Positions 25,485 to 33,390 of a stretch of DNA of 64,000 bases are shown here, piece by piece. Below the pieces are notes generated by a model. It searched no databases and was not told where the DNA came from. It saw nothing but the letters and a program-made list of their open reading frames with translations. The DNA is from Slackia sp. ZJ119 (lineage in GTDB: Bacteria > Actinomycetota > Coriobacteriia > Coriobacteriales > Eggerthellaceae). Position 1 is the stretch's first letter; the number at the start of each line of letters is the position of its first letter. Position numbers and translations under genes: made by a program. The stretch spans positions 1 to 64,000 of the forward strand of contig NZ_JAAKEN010000001.1 in NCBI RefSeq assembly GCF_011039175.1. The letters are read 5' to 3'.

Positions 25485-25622
25485 TTATCCGTACACGAGG
25501 CGGACGAGCACGATGATGATCCACAGGAACAGCAGCATGCACACCAAAAACGCGAGCACCACGCCGACGCTCAGCGCCGGCACCTGAAAAGCGGTTCGTG
25601 TGTCGCGTTTCCTACGGGCCAT
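25485..25622 (-). CDS. 45-residue single-span membrane protein upstream of trkH
   Basis: Starts at ATG 25622 and ends TAA 25485; three bases separate it from the trkH ATG (TAAGCCATG). The N-terminus is basic (MARRKRDTRTAFQ), followed by one helix of about 28 hydrophobic residues with ILE/VAL-rich end IIIVLVRLVYG. Positive-inside charge predicts a cytoplasmic N-terminus. Its coupling to trkH suggests a small stabilising subunit in the manner of KdpF for the Kdp pump, but there is no sequence evidence for homology. Translation is supported by codon pattern and the tight junction. Confidence 0.65.
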   Translation of the reverse strand: MARRKRDTRTAFQVPALSVGVVLAFLVCMLLFLWIIIVLVRLVYG

Positions 25623-26207
25623 AGTCTCGCTATTCTAGTACAAGAACCCCAGTCCACAGACGCGAATTCGCATCTGTGAGCAAAGGGGCACACGGCGGCG
25701 CGGGTGGGGAAGCGGGGCGGGGGCGCGGCCGCCGCAGCAGCGGGGCGAGGCAGGTAGAGGAAAGCGGCAGATGGGGGCAGCACGGCCGCCGCAGCAGCGC
25801 GGCGGCGCCGGCAGAACCGCAGCGCCGGCAGCACTGCGCCGGCAGCGCCGCGACGCCTGCAGCGTTGCGGCGGTTGGCACTGCGACGCCGGCAGCACTGC
25901 GCCGGCGCGGGTGGGCAACGGCTGTGTTACCTTCTGGTCGCGGCGGCGTTTCAATGGCTTGTTTCCGCAGTTCGCGGCATGAAAACCCGGTATAACCCAT
26001 GATGCGAGATTCAGTCATCCTCATGATTTTAGGGAAACGCTGATTAATTCCGCCAGCCCTGAATCCGCATGACGGCGCCCGGCAGCCTCAGGCCTCGTTT
26101 GCGCACGCCAGTGCGCGCGCTCGGCCTTCGACCGCCGGGCATCCGTCCTGCGAATCCAGGACAAGACGGCTTTAATCAGCGTTTCCCTAGAGAAAGGATC
26201 GTGGCTT
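25623..26207. other. Intergenic region trkH operon - rubrerythrin
   Basis: 585 bp in the divergent gap. 25690-25930 is a GC-rich tract in which GCACTGCGCCGGC-type units recur. 26030-26190 is a full MITE-like repeat. No gene is supported in either strand. Confidence 0.6.
26030..26190. repeat. MITE-like repeat, full copy 1 (161 bp)
   Basis: Perfect terminal inverted repeats TAGGGAAACGCTGATTAA and TTAATCAGCGTTTCCCTA(G). Inside are CCGCCAGCCCTG near the left end, a GCGCACGCCAGTGCGC dyad in the middle and CAAGACGGC near the right end. Same length and layout as the copy at 46308. It ends 17 bp before the rubrerythrin ATG. Confidence 0.88.
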
Positions 26208-26756
26208 ATGGGCACCGAAATCAAGAAGAACTCTCAGTCTTGGAAAAACCTTGAACACGCGCTGGGGCTGGAATGCCGGGCCTATTGCGAATACACGTTT
26301 TACAGCCAGCAGGCCGCCAAAGACGGCTATACGCAGATCAGCGAGATTTTCGCCGAGACGGCCGACAACGAGCTGCGCCACGCGAAGCTGCTGTTCAAGA
26401 AAATGCACGACGACGCGATTCCGCACACGCTGGACAATTTGGAGGCGGCGCGTCGCGACGAAGAGGTCGAAGGCGTCGAGACGTACCAGAGATCCGCGCA
26501 GGAAGCTCGCGACGAAGGCTTGGACGACCTGGGCGAATGGTTCGACATGCTCGCGGACATCGAGCTGCACCACAAGGAGCGCTTCGAGACGCTGATCGGC
26601 CGCATCAATGCCGACGAGGTCTTCCATCGCGAAGAGCCGAAGGTGTGGTACTGCACCGTGTGCGGCCACATCCACGTCGGCACCGAGCCGCCGGAGTGCT
26701 GCCCGGTGTGCGACCACCCGCGCGGCCATTTCGAGATCAAGGCTGGAAACTACTAG
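26208..26756 (+). CDS. rbr: Rubrerythrin
   Basis: 182 residues. Diiron four-helix bundle (about 1-140) plus a C-terminal rubredoxin-like site (about 147-170). Diiron ligands are visible in ALGLECRAYCEYTFYS, ADNELRHAK (ExxH, about 56) and DIELHHKERFE (ExxH, about 120). The rubredoxin part has CTVCGH and CCPVC. The protein reduces hydrogen peroxide in the cytoplasm of anaerobes, fed by a reduced rubredoxin or NADH oxidoreductase. The ribosome site GAAAGGATC starts immediately after the MITE-like repeat, and the TAG stop lies inside another repeat end (26754). Identification is secure. Confidence 0.95.
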   Translation: MGTEIKKNSQSWKNLEHALGLECRAYCEYTFYSQQAAKDGYTQISEIFAETADNELRHAKLLFKKMHDDAIPHTLDNLEAARRDEEVEGVETYQRSAQEARDEGLDDLGEWFDMLADIELHHKERFETLIGRINADEVFHREEPKVWYCTVCGHIHVGTEPPECCPVCDHPRGHFEIKAGNY

Positions 26757-26771
26757 AGAAACGCTGATTGC
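26754..26771. repeat. Single end of the MITE-like repeat
   Basis: TAGAGAAACGCTGATTG overlaps the rubrerythrin stop codon and matches the TAGGGAAACGCTGATTAA terminal repeat at 15 of 17 positions. No right-hand end is recognisable downstream, so this is a truncated copy. Confidence 0.6.
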
Positions 26772-26889
26772 AGTCGTCCCGCTTGTGCTCGGCGGCGAAG
26801 CGGGCCAATGCTTCCTAGGGCCGCCCAAACGAGCCTTTCTTCAAAGGGGGCGCTGTGTCTTCCGTCTCGGCGCCGTCACGACATGGGAT

Positions 26890-26939
26890 GCGACAACTCC
26901 GGTATGACCTGGGACGATGCTGTCAGCCGGAGTTGTCGC
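26890..26939. other. 13-bp inverted repeat, 24-nt loop
   Basis: GCGACAACTCCGG (26890-26902) and CCGGAGTTGTCGC (26927-26939) are perfectly complementary. The loop is too long for a simple terminator; a protein-binding or RNA role is open. Confidence 0.5.
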
Positions 26940-26962
26940 GCACGTTTCGCCGACAAAAGAAA

Positions 26963-26989
26963 GCAGCGCCCTTGCTGAAGGGGCGCTGC
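26963..26989 (+). terminator. Terminator-like hairpin
   Basis: GCAGCGCCCTT, loop GCTG, AAGGGGCGCTGC with one bulged G. It may end the rubrerythrin transcript. No U-tract. Confidence 0.45.
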
Positions 26990-27144
26990 CTCAACACCCA
27001 ATCGCCGAAATCTCGCTGCGATTCGCGATCAAGAAGAACGTTGTTTCCGCCGAAGGAGAAGCCCGGAGGCACGGCGCGTTCCTCGCTGAGTGTACGGCCA
27101 TGATAGGTCCTGCGCGTTCAGTTATCAATATCTCAATTACTAAT

Positions 27145-27161
27145 ATGTAAATCTTTTACAT
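27145..27161. promoter_or_regulatory. Candidate operator, AT-rich dyad
   Basis: ATGTAAA-TCT-TTTACAT, a perfect 7-bp inverted repeat with 3-bp spacer, in the AT-rich leader of the Fic-like gene, 164 bp before its start. Size and spacing suit a dimeric helix-turn-helix regulator. Confidence 0.45.
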
Positions 27162-27324
27162 AAGATAGTTACAAAAGTGGATAACGATAGTCAATTACGA
27201 GATAATGGCTTCCGGAAATGCGCCGCCCCAACGGCTGCGCTTCGGCGAAACGGTAGAAGCGCCAGGTCGCGCGAAGAGGCTTTTGCAGCCGCGTGACCAG
27301 GCGATGCGATATAAAGGACGGTCT

Positions 27325-28611
27325 ATGGCAGTACGGAGCATGGATGACATAGTCACGCTGCTCAGCGATGACTTCTTCTACCGCGTCCGCACGATGGCCG
27401 ACTGCGATTTTGTGCTGTACGAGGATTTGAACGGCTGGGAATTCCCTGGCGGCATGACGCAGGACGAGGCGTGGCGGCTGATCACGGCGGTGCGCAAGCA
27501 GGCGGCCATCTTCCCGCCGGACGACCCGTATCGCACGGTCGACAGCTGGTTTGTGACCACCACCGTCATCGCACGGGACACCAAAGACCTCGAGCTGCGC
27601 TGCATGGCGGGCTTCCCGTTGGACAGTGCGCTGGAAACGCTGCAAGGGTCGCCGTATTTGACGAGCTTCATCGAGCGCACGCTTTTGCAGGGCATGGTGG
27701 CCGACCGTGCGCCCATCACTGCCGAGCGCGTCCACGAGATATTTGCCGGCGCACCGGTGGAAAACGACGTCGAGCGCGTGGTGAGCAACTACTTCGAAAT
27801 CAGCCACGACGCAGATGACCTGGCGCGGCGCGACATCACGTATGGCCTGATAGAGACGTTGTATTACCGGCTGGTGGAAGGCACCGACGTGGAGGCGCTT
27901 CCCGAGCGCGGCGAGGTGCCGCCGGTCGATCCGCGCGTGCTGCCGCCTTCGACGCGCGAGTGCATCGACTCGATCCTGCGCCGCACCGACCTCGAGAGCG
28001 GCGACGAGCAGCGCATGGGACCGTTTTTGCGCATCGTGAACGTCACCTGGTTTTTCTGGAACTTCGACGTGTTCCCGCGGTTCAACACGCTGGTGGGGCT
28101 GTTGCTGCGCAACGTGCTGGCCATCAAATGGGGGCTGCCGGTGCTCAGCTGGCTGCCGGTGACGTATTATCCGTTTGGCGACATGAACACGCCGCGCATG
28201 GAGCAGGTCTACCGGAGTTGGGCGGTTGACCAGGGGTTCGGCCTGGATTTCACGTCGTATTTCACCGTGTACGCCAAGCAGTACCTGCGCGAGCTCGACA
28301 AGCTGTCGGAAGCGGTGCGGCGCTTGTGGGACTTCAACCGGCGCGTGGGCGAGACCGTCTCGGGCGATTTGAACGAGCGGCAGAAGTCCATCGTGCTGGC
28401 GGTGAGCGTCGACCCGGACGCGGTGCTGCGCATCGACCCGCACCGGCGCACGTTCCGCGTGGCCTACGCGACGGCTCGCAGCGATTTTTTGGACTTGGAG
28501 CGGCAGGGATATTTGGCTCGTGAACAGCAAGGACGCGCCTTTGTGTTTCGCGCGACGCCAGAGCTGCGCCGCGTGCTGGACCAGCTGCACGAGCAGATGG
28601 AGGCCGAGTAG
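27325..28611 (+). CDS. Fic-like protein with degenerate active-site motif and winged-helix tail
   Basis: 428 residues from ATG 27325, preceded by AAAGGA at 6 bp; the open frame starts earlier but without a ribosome site. The middle (about 230-330) follows the Fic fold layout: a hydrophobic helix VNVTWFFWNFDVF, then RNVLAIKWGLPVLS. The canonical HPFx(D/E)GNGR would align with DVFPRFNTL at 248-256; only Phe and Asn are kept, and the catalytic His and the Arg are gone. The C-terminus (about 355-420) has LNERQKSIVLAV and ATARSDFLDLERQGYL, a winged helix common at the end of Fic proteins. It should lack AMP-transferase activity and may act as a DNA-binding or scaffolding pseudoenzyme. Assignment is by motif alignment only. 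Confidence 0.6.
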   Translation: MAVRSMDDIVTLLSDDFFYRVRTMADCDFVLYEDLNGWEFPGGMTQDEAWRLITAVRKQAAIFPPDDPYRTVDSWFVTTTVIARDTKDLELRCMAGFPLDSALETLQGSPYLTSFIERTLLQGMVADRAPITAERVHEIFAGAPVENDVERVVSNYFEISHDADDLARRDITYGLIETLYYRLVEGTDVEALPERGEVPPVDPRVLPPSTRECIDSILRRTDLESGDEQRMGPFLRIVNVTWFFWNFDVFPRFNTLVGLLLRNVLAIKWGLPVLSWLPVTYYPFGDMNTPRMEQVYRSWAVDQGFGLDFTSYFTVYAKQYLRELDKLSEAVRRLWDFNRRVGETVSGDLNERQKSIVLAVSVDPDAVLRIDPHRRTFRVAYATARSDFLDLERQGYLAREQQGRAFVFRATPELRRVLDQLHEQMEAE

Positions 28612-29322
28612 CGAGGGTGCTGGGGCGCCGGCCGCGGCGGCGGACAAGGCTGGCCGGGCCGTCAGGGCGGCAGGATTCCCGCGCGGGCGGGTTGCTCATA
28701 TGAAGAATGTGTGTGTTGGAGATTTTGAAGGCACATTTTGATGCCTTGCGCATCATTTTCGCCACTTCAAGGGTCGTTTGAAGCGGAAATCGGCTGAATT
28801 TCGCCTTTTCGAGGCCTAAGTTCTCCCGAAATTGGCGCATATATACCGAATTTAAGCGCCTAACTGCTGGTGACAAGTCGAAAATGATGCGCGAACAGGA
28901 TGAAACCGCCATCAAAATCTCCAGTACACAAATTATTCATATTTAGCAAGAGGCTGCGGGCGCAGATTCAGCCGAACAGGGTGTTCGGCTGCCCCTTCTC
29001 CCGCTCTCGTGCCCGTTTTGCGTTCGCCTGGCGCCTGCTTCTCCCCTTCGCTGCCACCTGCGGTTCTCCTGCTCGCCTTCCGCCGCCTCCCTCTCCCCGC
29101 CGCCTGCCTTTTCTTCCGCTCCCGCTTCCGTCCATGCCGCTTTCTCTTCCTCTGCCGCCCGTGCTTTCCCGGCCCTTCTTCCCGCTTCCGCCTGCCTTCT
29201 CTTTCTGCCCCTTCCGTGCGCGGATTCTCCCGCCCTGTCGATTTTGCGGCTGTCGATTGCTGCCACGCGTTGTGCTACTCTGGACCGCGAGACAAAAGAA
29301 CGCCCCGCGACCAGGAGGAACG
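28612..29322. other. Intergenic region Fic-like gene - aminotransferase
   Basis: 711 bp. 28699-28941 is nested element copy D. 28960-29270 is a C/T-rich low-complexity tract (CTTCCG, CTGCC, CCCTTC runs) with no supported gene. The aminotransferase ribosome site AGGAGGAACG closes the region. Confidence 0.6.
28699..28941 (+). repeat. Nested palindromic intergenic element, copy D
   Basis: 243 bp. Arms TATGAAGAATGTGTGTG and the complement of TATGAATAATTTGTGTACTG. Inner repeat GCGCATCATTTTCG (28748-28761) pairs perfectly over 14 bp with CGAAAATGATGCGC (28879-28892). Centre GCGCATATATACCG (28835-28848). Confidence 0.92.
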
Positions 29323-30504
29323 ATGATCAACGAGAAGATGTACGAGCTTGGCGACGAGCCGAGCGCCATCCGCGAACTGTTTGCCTACGGCATGCAGCGC
29401 AAGGCGGCCATCGGCGATGACAAGGTGTTCGACTTCAGCATCGGCAACCCCAGCGTGCCGGCGCCGGAAAAGGTGCGCCAGGTCATGTTGGACAAGCTCG
29501 ACACCGATCCGGTCGCGTTGCACGGCTATTCTCCCGCGTCCGGCATTCCCAGCGTGCGCGAAGCCATGGCGCGTCACATCCGCGACACGTACGGCGTGCC
29601 CGCGCAGGCCAACCAGGTGTATATGACGGCCGGCGCGGCGGCTGCTATCGCCATTTCGCTCGCGGCGGTGACCCACCCCGGCGACGAGGTCATCGTGATC
29701 AGCCCGTTTTTCCCCGAGTATTCCACCTGGATCGGCGCGTCGGGCTGCACGCGCGTCGAGGTGCCCGCGCAAGTGCCCAGCTTCCAGCTTGACGTGCCCG
29801 CCATCGAGGCCGCCATCACGGAAAAGACGAGCGTAATCATCATCAATTCGCCGAACAACCCGGTCGGCGCGGTGTATACGCGCGAGAACCTGGAAGAGCT
29901 GGCGGCCATGCTCTCTCGCAAGGAAGAAGAGCTGGGCCGTCCGTTGTTCCTGCTCAGCGACGAGCCGTACCGCGCCATCACCTACGGCGTCGAGGTGCCT
30001 TACGTGCCGGCCATCTACCCGCGCACCATCGTGTGCTACTCGTATTCCAAGGCGCTGTCGCTGCCGGGCGAGCGCATCGGGTACGTGTACGTGTCGGATC
30101 TGATGGACAATGCGGCCGAGGTGTCAACGGCCGTCGCGGGCGCAGGGCGTGCGCTTGGCTACATTTGTGCGCCGGTGCTGCTGCAGCACGTGGCGGCGGC
30201 GTGCGTTGACGAGCCGTCCAATGTGGAAGCCTATGCGACGAACCGTGCGCTTTTGACCGAAGGGCTGTCGGCGCTCGGGTACGAGTACGTCGAGCCTGAC
30301 GGAGCGTTCTATTTGTGGGTGCGTGCGCTCGAGCCGGACGCCCAGGCGTTCAGCGACCGCGCGAAGCAGTTCGAGCTGCTGCTGGTGCCCTCCGACAGCT
30401 TTGGCGTGGGCGGCTGGGTGCGCGTGAGCTATTGTGTGGCCCGCGAAACCATCGAAAACGCGATGCCGGCCTTCAAGGCGTTGGCAGAAAGCTACGCGAA
30501 GTAG
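29323..30504 (+). CDS. PLP-dependent aminotransferase, class I/II
   Basis: 393 residues from ATG 29323, with AGGAGG at 5 bp. Fold-type I aminotransferase: FSIGNPSVPAP (about 44), YSPASGIPSVREAMA (about 66), TAGAAAAI (cofactor phosphate region, about 101), NSPNNPVGAVY (about 177), SDEPYRAI (Asp that contacts the pyridine N, about 212), YSYSKALSLPGERIGY (Schiff-base Lys, about 240) and the carboxylate-binding Arg in VRVSYC near 373. Closest in motif style to the aspartate/aromatic aminotransferase subgroup. The amino-acid substrate is not decided by sequence. It stands alone downstream of element copy D. Confidence 0.9.
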   Translation: MINEKMYELGDEPSAIRELFAYGMQRKAAIGDDKVFDFSIGNPSVPAPEKVRQVMLDKLDTDPVALHGYSPASGIPSVREAMARHIRDTYGVPAQANQVYMTAGAAAAIAISLAAVTHPGDEVIVISPFFPEYSTWIGASGCTRVEVPAQVPSFQLDVPAIEAAITEKTSVIIINSPNNPVGAVYTRENLEELAAMLSRKEEELGRPLFLLSDEPYRAITYGVEVPYVPAIYPRTIVCYSYSKALSLPGERIGYVYVSDLMDNAAEVSTAVAGAGRALGYICAPVLLQHVAAACVDEPSNVEAYATNRALLTEGLSALGYEYVEPDGAFYLWVRALEPDAQAFSDRAKQFELLLVPSDSFGVGGWVRVSYCVARETIENAMPAFKALAESYAK

Positions 30505-30870
30505 CGAAAGCGGAAGAGGGGGCGACCTGGGCGGGCGTGCGACGGCCCGGGCTAGCGGATGTCAGTGAGCTTTGCTGCCCACCGCTCGTGCAACGGCCCG
30601 AGCAGGCGGACGACGGTGCCTCCGCTCGCCCGGGCCCGGTCGCGCCCTCTACCTGTGTTCGCCCTTCTGTTGCCCCTTCCTCTACCGACCCCTGCCTTTC
30701 TGCCCCGGTGCGCGGGCCTTCTCTTGCCGGAAGGTTTCTGCGAGGAAAACGGCGCGTAACGCCTTCGCAGCCTTCGTGAAGGATGGCCGGGTTTTGCCGC
30801 TCGTCGCGAGGCGGCGCGGTATCATAGCGGGCGACACAACAGACGCAACATCGAACGAAAAGGAGGGCGC
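30505..30870. other. Intergenic region aminotransferase - ferritin
   Basis: 366 bp of GC-rich DNA. A possible -10 TATCAT lies near 30821, about 50 bp before ferritin. No gene or repeat recognised. Confidence 0.5.
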
Positions 30871-31386
30871 ATGGACGCCAAGGTCTACGAACTGCTGAAC
30901 GACCAGATCAACAAGGAGCTGTACTCTGCGTACCTGTACATGTCCTTTGCGGACCACTACGAGGAAGCCGGCCTGAAGGGCTTTGCGAACTGGTACAACA
31001 TCCAGGCTCGCGAAGAGCTCGACCACGCTCTGATCTTCCGCAACTACCTGCAGGAAAACGCCCAGCCGGTGAAGCTGCTCGCCATCGCCGAGCCGGACAA
31101 GGAGTTCTCCGACTTCCTGTCGCCGCTGGAGGCTGCGCTCGAGCACGAGAAGTACGTCACGAGCCTCATCGACGCCATTTACGCCGCCGCGGTGGAAGCG
31201 CACGACTACCGCACGATGAACTTCCTCAGCTGGTTCATCGAGGAGCAGCAGGAAGAGGAAGACAACGCCGAGACGATGGTCACGCGCATGAAGCTGTTCG
31301 GCGACGACGCGAAGGCGCTGTACGACCTTGACCAGGAGAATCTGGGCCGCACGTACTCCACGCCGGCTCCGCTGGCAGGCGAATAA
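30871..31386 (+). CDS. ftn: Non-haem ferritin
   Basis: 171 residues, the usual FtnA size. The ATG follows AAAGGAGGGCGC. Ferroxidase residues are visible: Glu in NKELYSAYLYMSFA (about 17), ExxH in AREELDHALIF (about 50-54), Glu in ALEHEKYV (about 94) and EEQQEEEDNAE (about 127). The protein would form a 24-subunit iron-storage shell in the cytoplasm, storing Fe(III) and limiting peroxide chemistry alongside the rubrerythrin encoded 4 kb upstream. It is monocistronic with a strong terminator 138 bp downstream. Confidence 0.95.
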   Translation: MDAKVYELLNDQINKELYSAYLYMSFADHYEEAGLKGFANWYNIQAREELDHALIFRNYLQENAQPVKLLAIAEPDKEFSDFLSPLEAALEHEKYVTSLIDAIYAAAVEAHDYRTMNFLSWFIEEQQEEEDNAETMVTRMKLFGDDAKALYDLDQENLGRTYSTPAPLAGE

Positions 31387-31523
31387 AGGTTGAGGCTGAG
31401 GCTGCGAGCGAGGCTGAAGCAGCTGGCTGGCTGGCCGGGCTGACGAGTGGCAGGCTGGCCGGCTGGCTGGGCTGGTCGGGCTGGCTGGCAGGTTGAAACC
31501 GAACTAGGTTCTAATACCGAAGT

Positions 31524-31561
31524 GAGGCCCGCTTCCCCGAAGAGGGGAGGCGGGCCTTTTT
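31524..31561 (+). terminator. Rho-independent terminator
   Basis: AGGCCCGCTTCCCC, loop GAAGA, GGGGAGGCGGGCCT with a run of five T at 31557-31561. The clearest intrinsic terminator of the window; probably for ferritin. Confidence 0.85.
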
Positions 31562-32081
31562 GCGCCGTCGCACGGCTTGGGCGGCAGGGGTTGGGGTTGC
31601 ACCGGCGACCGGCTTGGCGGCAGACACCGGGGTGTGACAGCGACCGGGGCGGCGTTGGCGCCGGTGCGGCCGCAGCGGCTGGACCGAGGCGGCGACCGGC
31701 GTCGGGCGGCTGGTGCTACACCGGCTGGGGGTGCTGCGTCGGCTGGGGCTGCGCCGGCTGGCGGCGGGTCGGCGCTGGCAGCATCCGGGGCGGCGACCGG
31801 AACAATAAGCCGGCGGGCGGCAGGCCCTTCTCGTTCGGCTTGTTCGGGCAAAATATCCGGTAATTTCGCCATTTACCCTCAAATTATGCCATTTACCCGC
31901 CAAAAAGGCTTCCCCTTATACGTGAAAATTTGTAGAATGCCGTCCATCCGACAGGGTGCCAACGACAAACCAACGTGACTATCTTCGCCAAGTAACAGTC
32001 TCCATAAGGTTTAAGCGAGCGACCCGCTCAGCGGTGATCAGGGCGTATCATACGGCTTATGAACTGTCGGTATTCCTTTCC

Positions 32082-32109
32082 GCAAGGCCGGGCATTCCCC
32101 CGGTCTTGC
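32082..32109 (+). promoter_or_regulatory. Leader hairpin before the ZIP gene
   Basis: GCAAGGCCGGG (32082-32092) pairs with CCCGGTCTTGC (32099-32109), one G-T wobble, ending 22 nt before the ATG. It leaves the AAGGGGGA ribosome site free; no U-tract. It could be a regulatory hairpin, for instance metal-responsive, but no known riboswitch is recognised. Confidence 0.4.
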
Positions 32110-32131
32110 CTTGTATAAGGGGGAATTGCTT

Positions 32132-32926
32132 ATGGGCACGGCGCTTCTGTGGGCGGCTTTGGGAACGGGCTTCACCTTCCTGATGACCGCGGTGGGATCG
32201 GCTTCGGTGTTTCTGTTTCGCGGGCGAGGGTCCCTGGTGCTGCAGCGCGTTTTCCTGGGATTCGCCGCCGGCGTGATGATCGCGGCGTCGGTGTGGTCGC
32301 TGCTCATTCCCGCCATCGAGCGGGCCGAGGAAGCGGGCCAGATCGGCTGGATTCCCGCAGCGGGCGGCTTTGTTTTGGGCGTGCTGTTCCTTATGGTGCT
32401 GCACCGCTTCTTGCCGCACCAGCATCCCGACGACGACGCGCCCGATGGCCCGCCGACCACGTGGGGCCGCCCGATGCTGCTGTTCACGGCCGTGACCTTG
32501 CACAACATCCCCGAGGGCATGAGCGTGGGCCTGTTGTTCGCCATGTCGGCGCAAAACAGCGGCGATCCGGTTTTGTTCGGCATGGCGCTGGCGCTTGCGC
32601 TGGGCATCGGCATCCAGAACGTGCCCGAGGGCGCGGCCGTGTCGCTGCCGCTGATGCATGACGGCATGAGCGCTCCTAAGGCGTTCGGCATGGGTGCGCT
32701 GTCGGGCTTGGCCGAGCCGGTGTTCGGCATCTTGGTGGTGCTGTTCGCGTCGGTCATCTCGCCGTACATGCCCTGGATGCTGGCGTTTTCGGCGGGCGCG
32801 ATGATGTATGTGGTCGTGGAGGAGCTCATCCCGGAAGCGCACTTGGGCGAGCGCTACAACGCGGGCACCTTGGGCGTCATGGCCGGTTTTCTCGTGATGA
32901 TGATTTTGGACGTGGCGCTGGGGTAG
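32132..32926 (+). CDS. ZIP-family metal transporter
   Basis: 264 residues from ATG 32132, with AAGGGGGA upstream; an in-frame TTG at 32111 is less likely. Eight membrane segments. The two ZIP metal-site helices carry TLHNIPEGMSVG (about 123-134) and IQNVPEGAAVS (about 161-171), the family's His/Asn/Glu binding ladder. A cytoplasmic His/Asp loop (HRFLPHQHPDDDAPD, about 92-106) is also typical. It imports Zn(II), Fe(II) or Mn(II); the metal is not decided by sequence. It is monocistronic, with element copy E downstream. Confidence 0.92.
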   Translation: MGTALLWAALGTGFTFLMTAVGSASVFLFRGRGSLVLQRVFLGFAAGVMIAASVWSLLIPAIERAEEAGQIGWIPAAGGFVLGVLFLMVLHRFLPHQHPDDDAPDGPPTTWGRPMLLFTAVTLHNIPEGMSVGLLFAMSAQNSGDPVLFGMALALALGIGIQNVPEGAAVSLPLMHDGMSAPKAFGMGALSGLAEPVFGILVVLFASVISPYMPWMLAFSAGAMMYVVVEELIPEAHLGERYNAGTLGVMAGFLVMMILDVALG

Positions 32927-33390
32927 CGGCTTGGGCTGCAGCCGCGGCCGGAGGCAGGCGCGGCTGCGAGTGCGGCTGCGGGGCGTTTTCCGGCGGATGC
33001 GGGCGTTCTGCCCGTTCTCCAGCCCTTCTAAAAGTGAAGAAAATGTGTACTGGAGATTTTGCCAGGCGATTTCAAGCATCTCCGCATCATTTTGCGCAAA
33101 ATCGTCCTCCTCGCGGCTGAAAAAGGGGCCTTCTGCGCCGATTTTTGCGCGTTTTGACGCAAAACTACGGTAAATATACCGCAGTTATCGCCCTTCAAAC
33201 GCGAGGTGCTCGCCAAAATGATGATTCGAGGTGCGAAATGCTGCCAAAAATCTCAACTCCACAAACCCTTCACAATTTTCAGCCCCTATTGGCACCGAAA
33301 AGGGCAGGTTCAGCCCCTATTGTCGCTGCACGGGCGGGCACTGGCGTCTGGCGGGCCTTGCGGCGTCGAACATGCTGGCCTCTGCGCCGC
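32927..33390. other. Intergenic region between convergent ZIP and fabH
   Basis: 464 bp, occupied mainly by nested element copy E (33034-33274). The remainder is GC-rich with no recognised gene or terminator. Confidence 0.6.
33034..33274 (+). repeat. Nested palindromic intergenic element, copy E
   Basis: 241 bp. Arms GTGAAGAAAATGTGTACTG and the complement of GTGAAGGGTTTGTGGAGTTG. The two arms differ from each other in their core (TACTGGAGA against GAGTTGAGA) while both fit the family consensus. Inner repeat GCATCATTTTG (33084-33094) against CAAAATGATG (33214-33223). Centre GGTAAATATACC (33169-33180). Confidence 0.9.

Larger units (their letters stand above)
26757..27324. other. Control region upstream of the Fic-like gene
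   Basis: 568 bp. It holds a 13-bp inverted repeat with 24-nt loop (26890-26939), a terminator-like hairpin (26963-26989), and from 27100 an AT-rich stretch that contrasts with the GC-rich surroundings and contains the ATGTAAA dyad. An in-frame ATG at 27205 exists but lacks a ribosome site. Confidence 0.55.
31387..32131. other. Intergenic region ferritin - ZIP transporter
   Basis: 745 bp. 31390-31500 is a GGCTGG-rich simple repeat. 31524-31561 is a terminator. 31590-31810 is a GC tract of GGCGACCGG-type units. 31860-31905 contains GCCATTTACCC twice, 25 bp apart, in AT-richer DNA. A TATCAT (32046) and the leader hairpin at 32082 precede the ZIP gene. No gene is supported. Confidence 0.6.
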
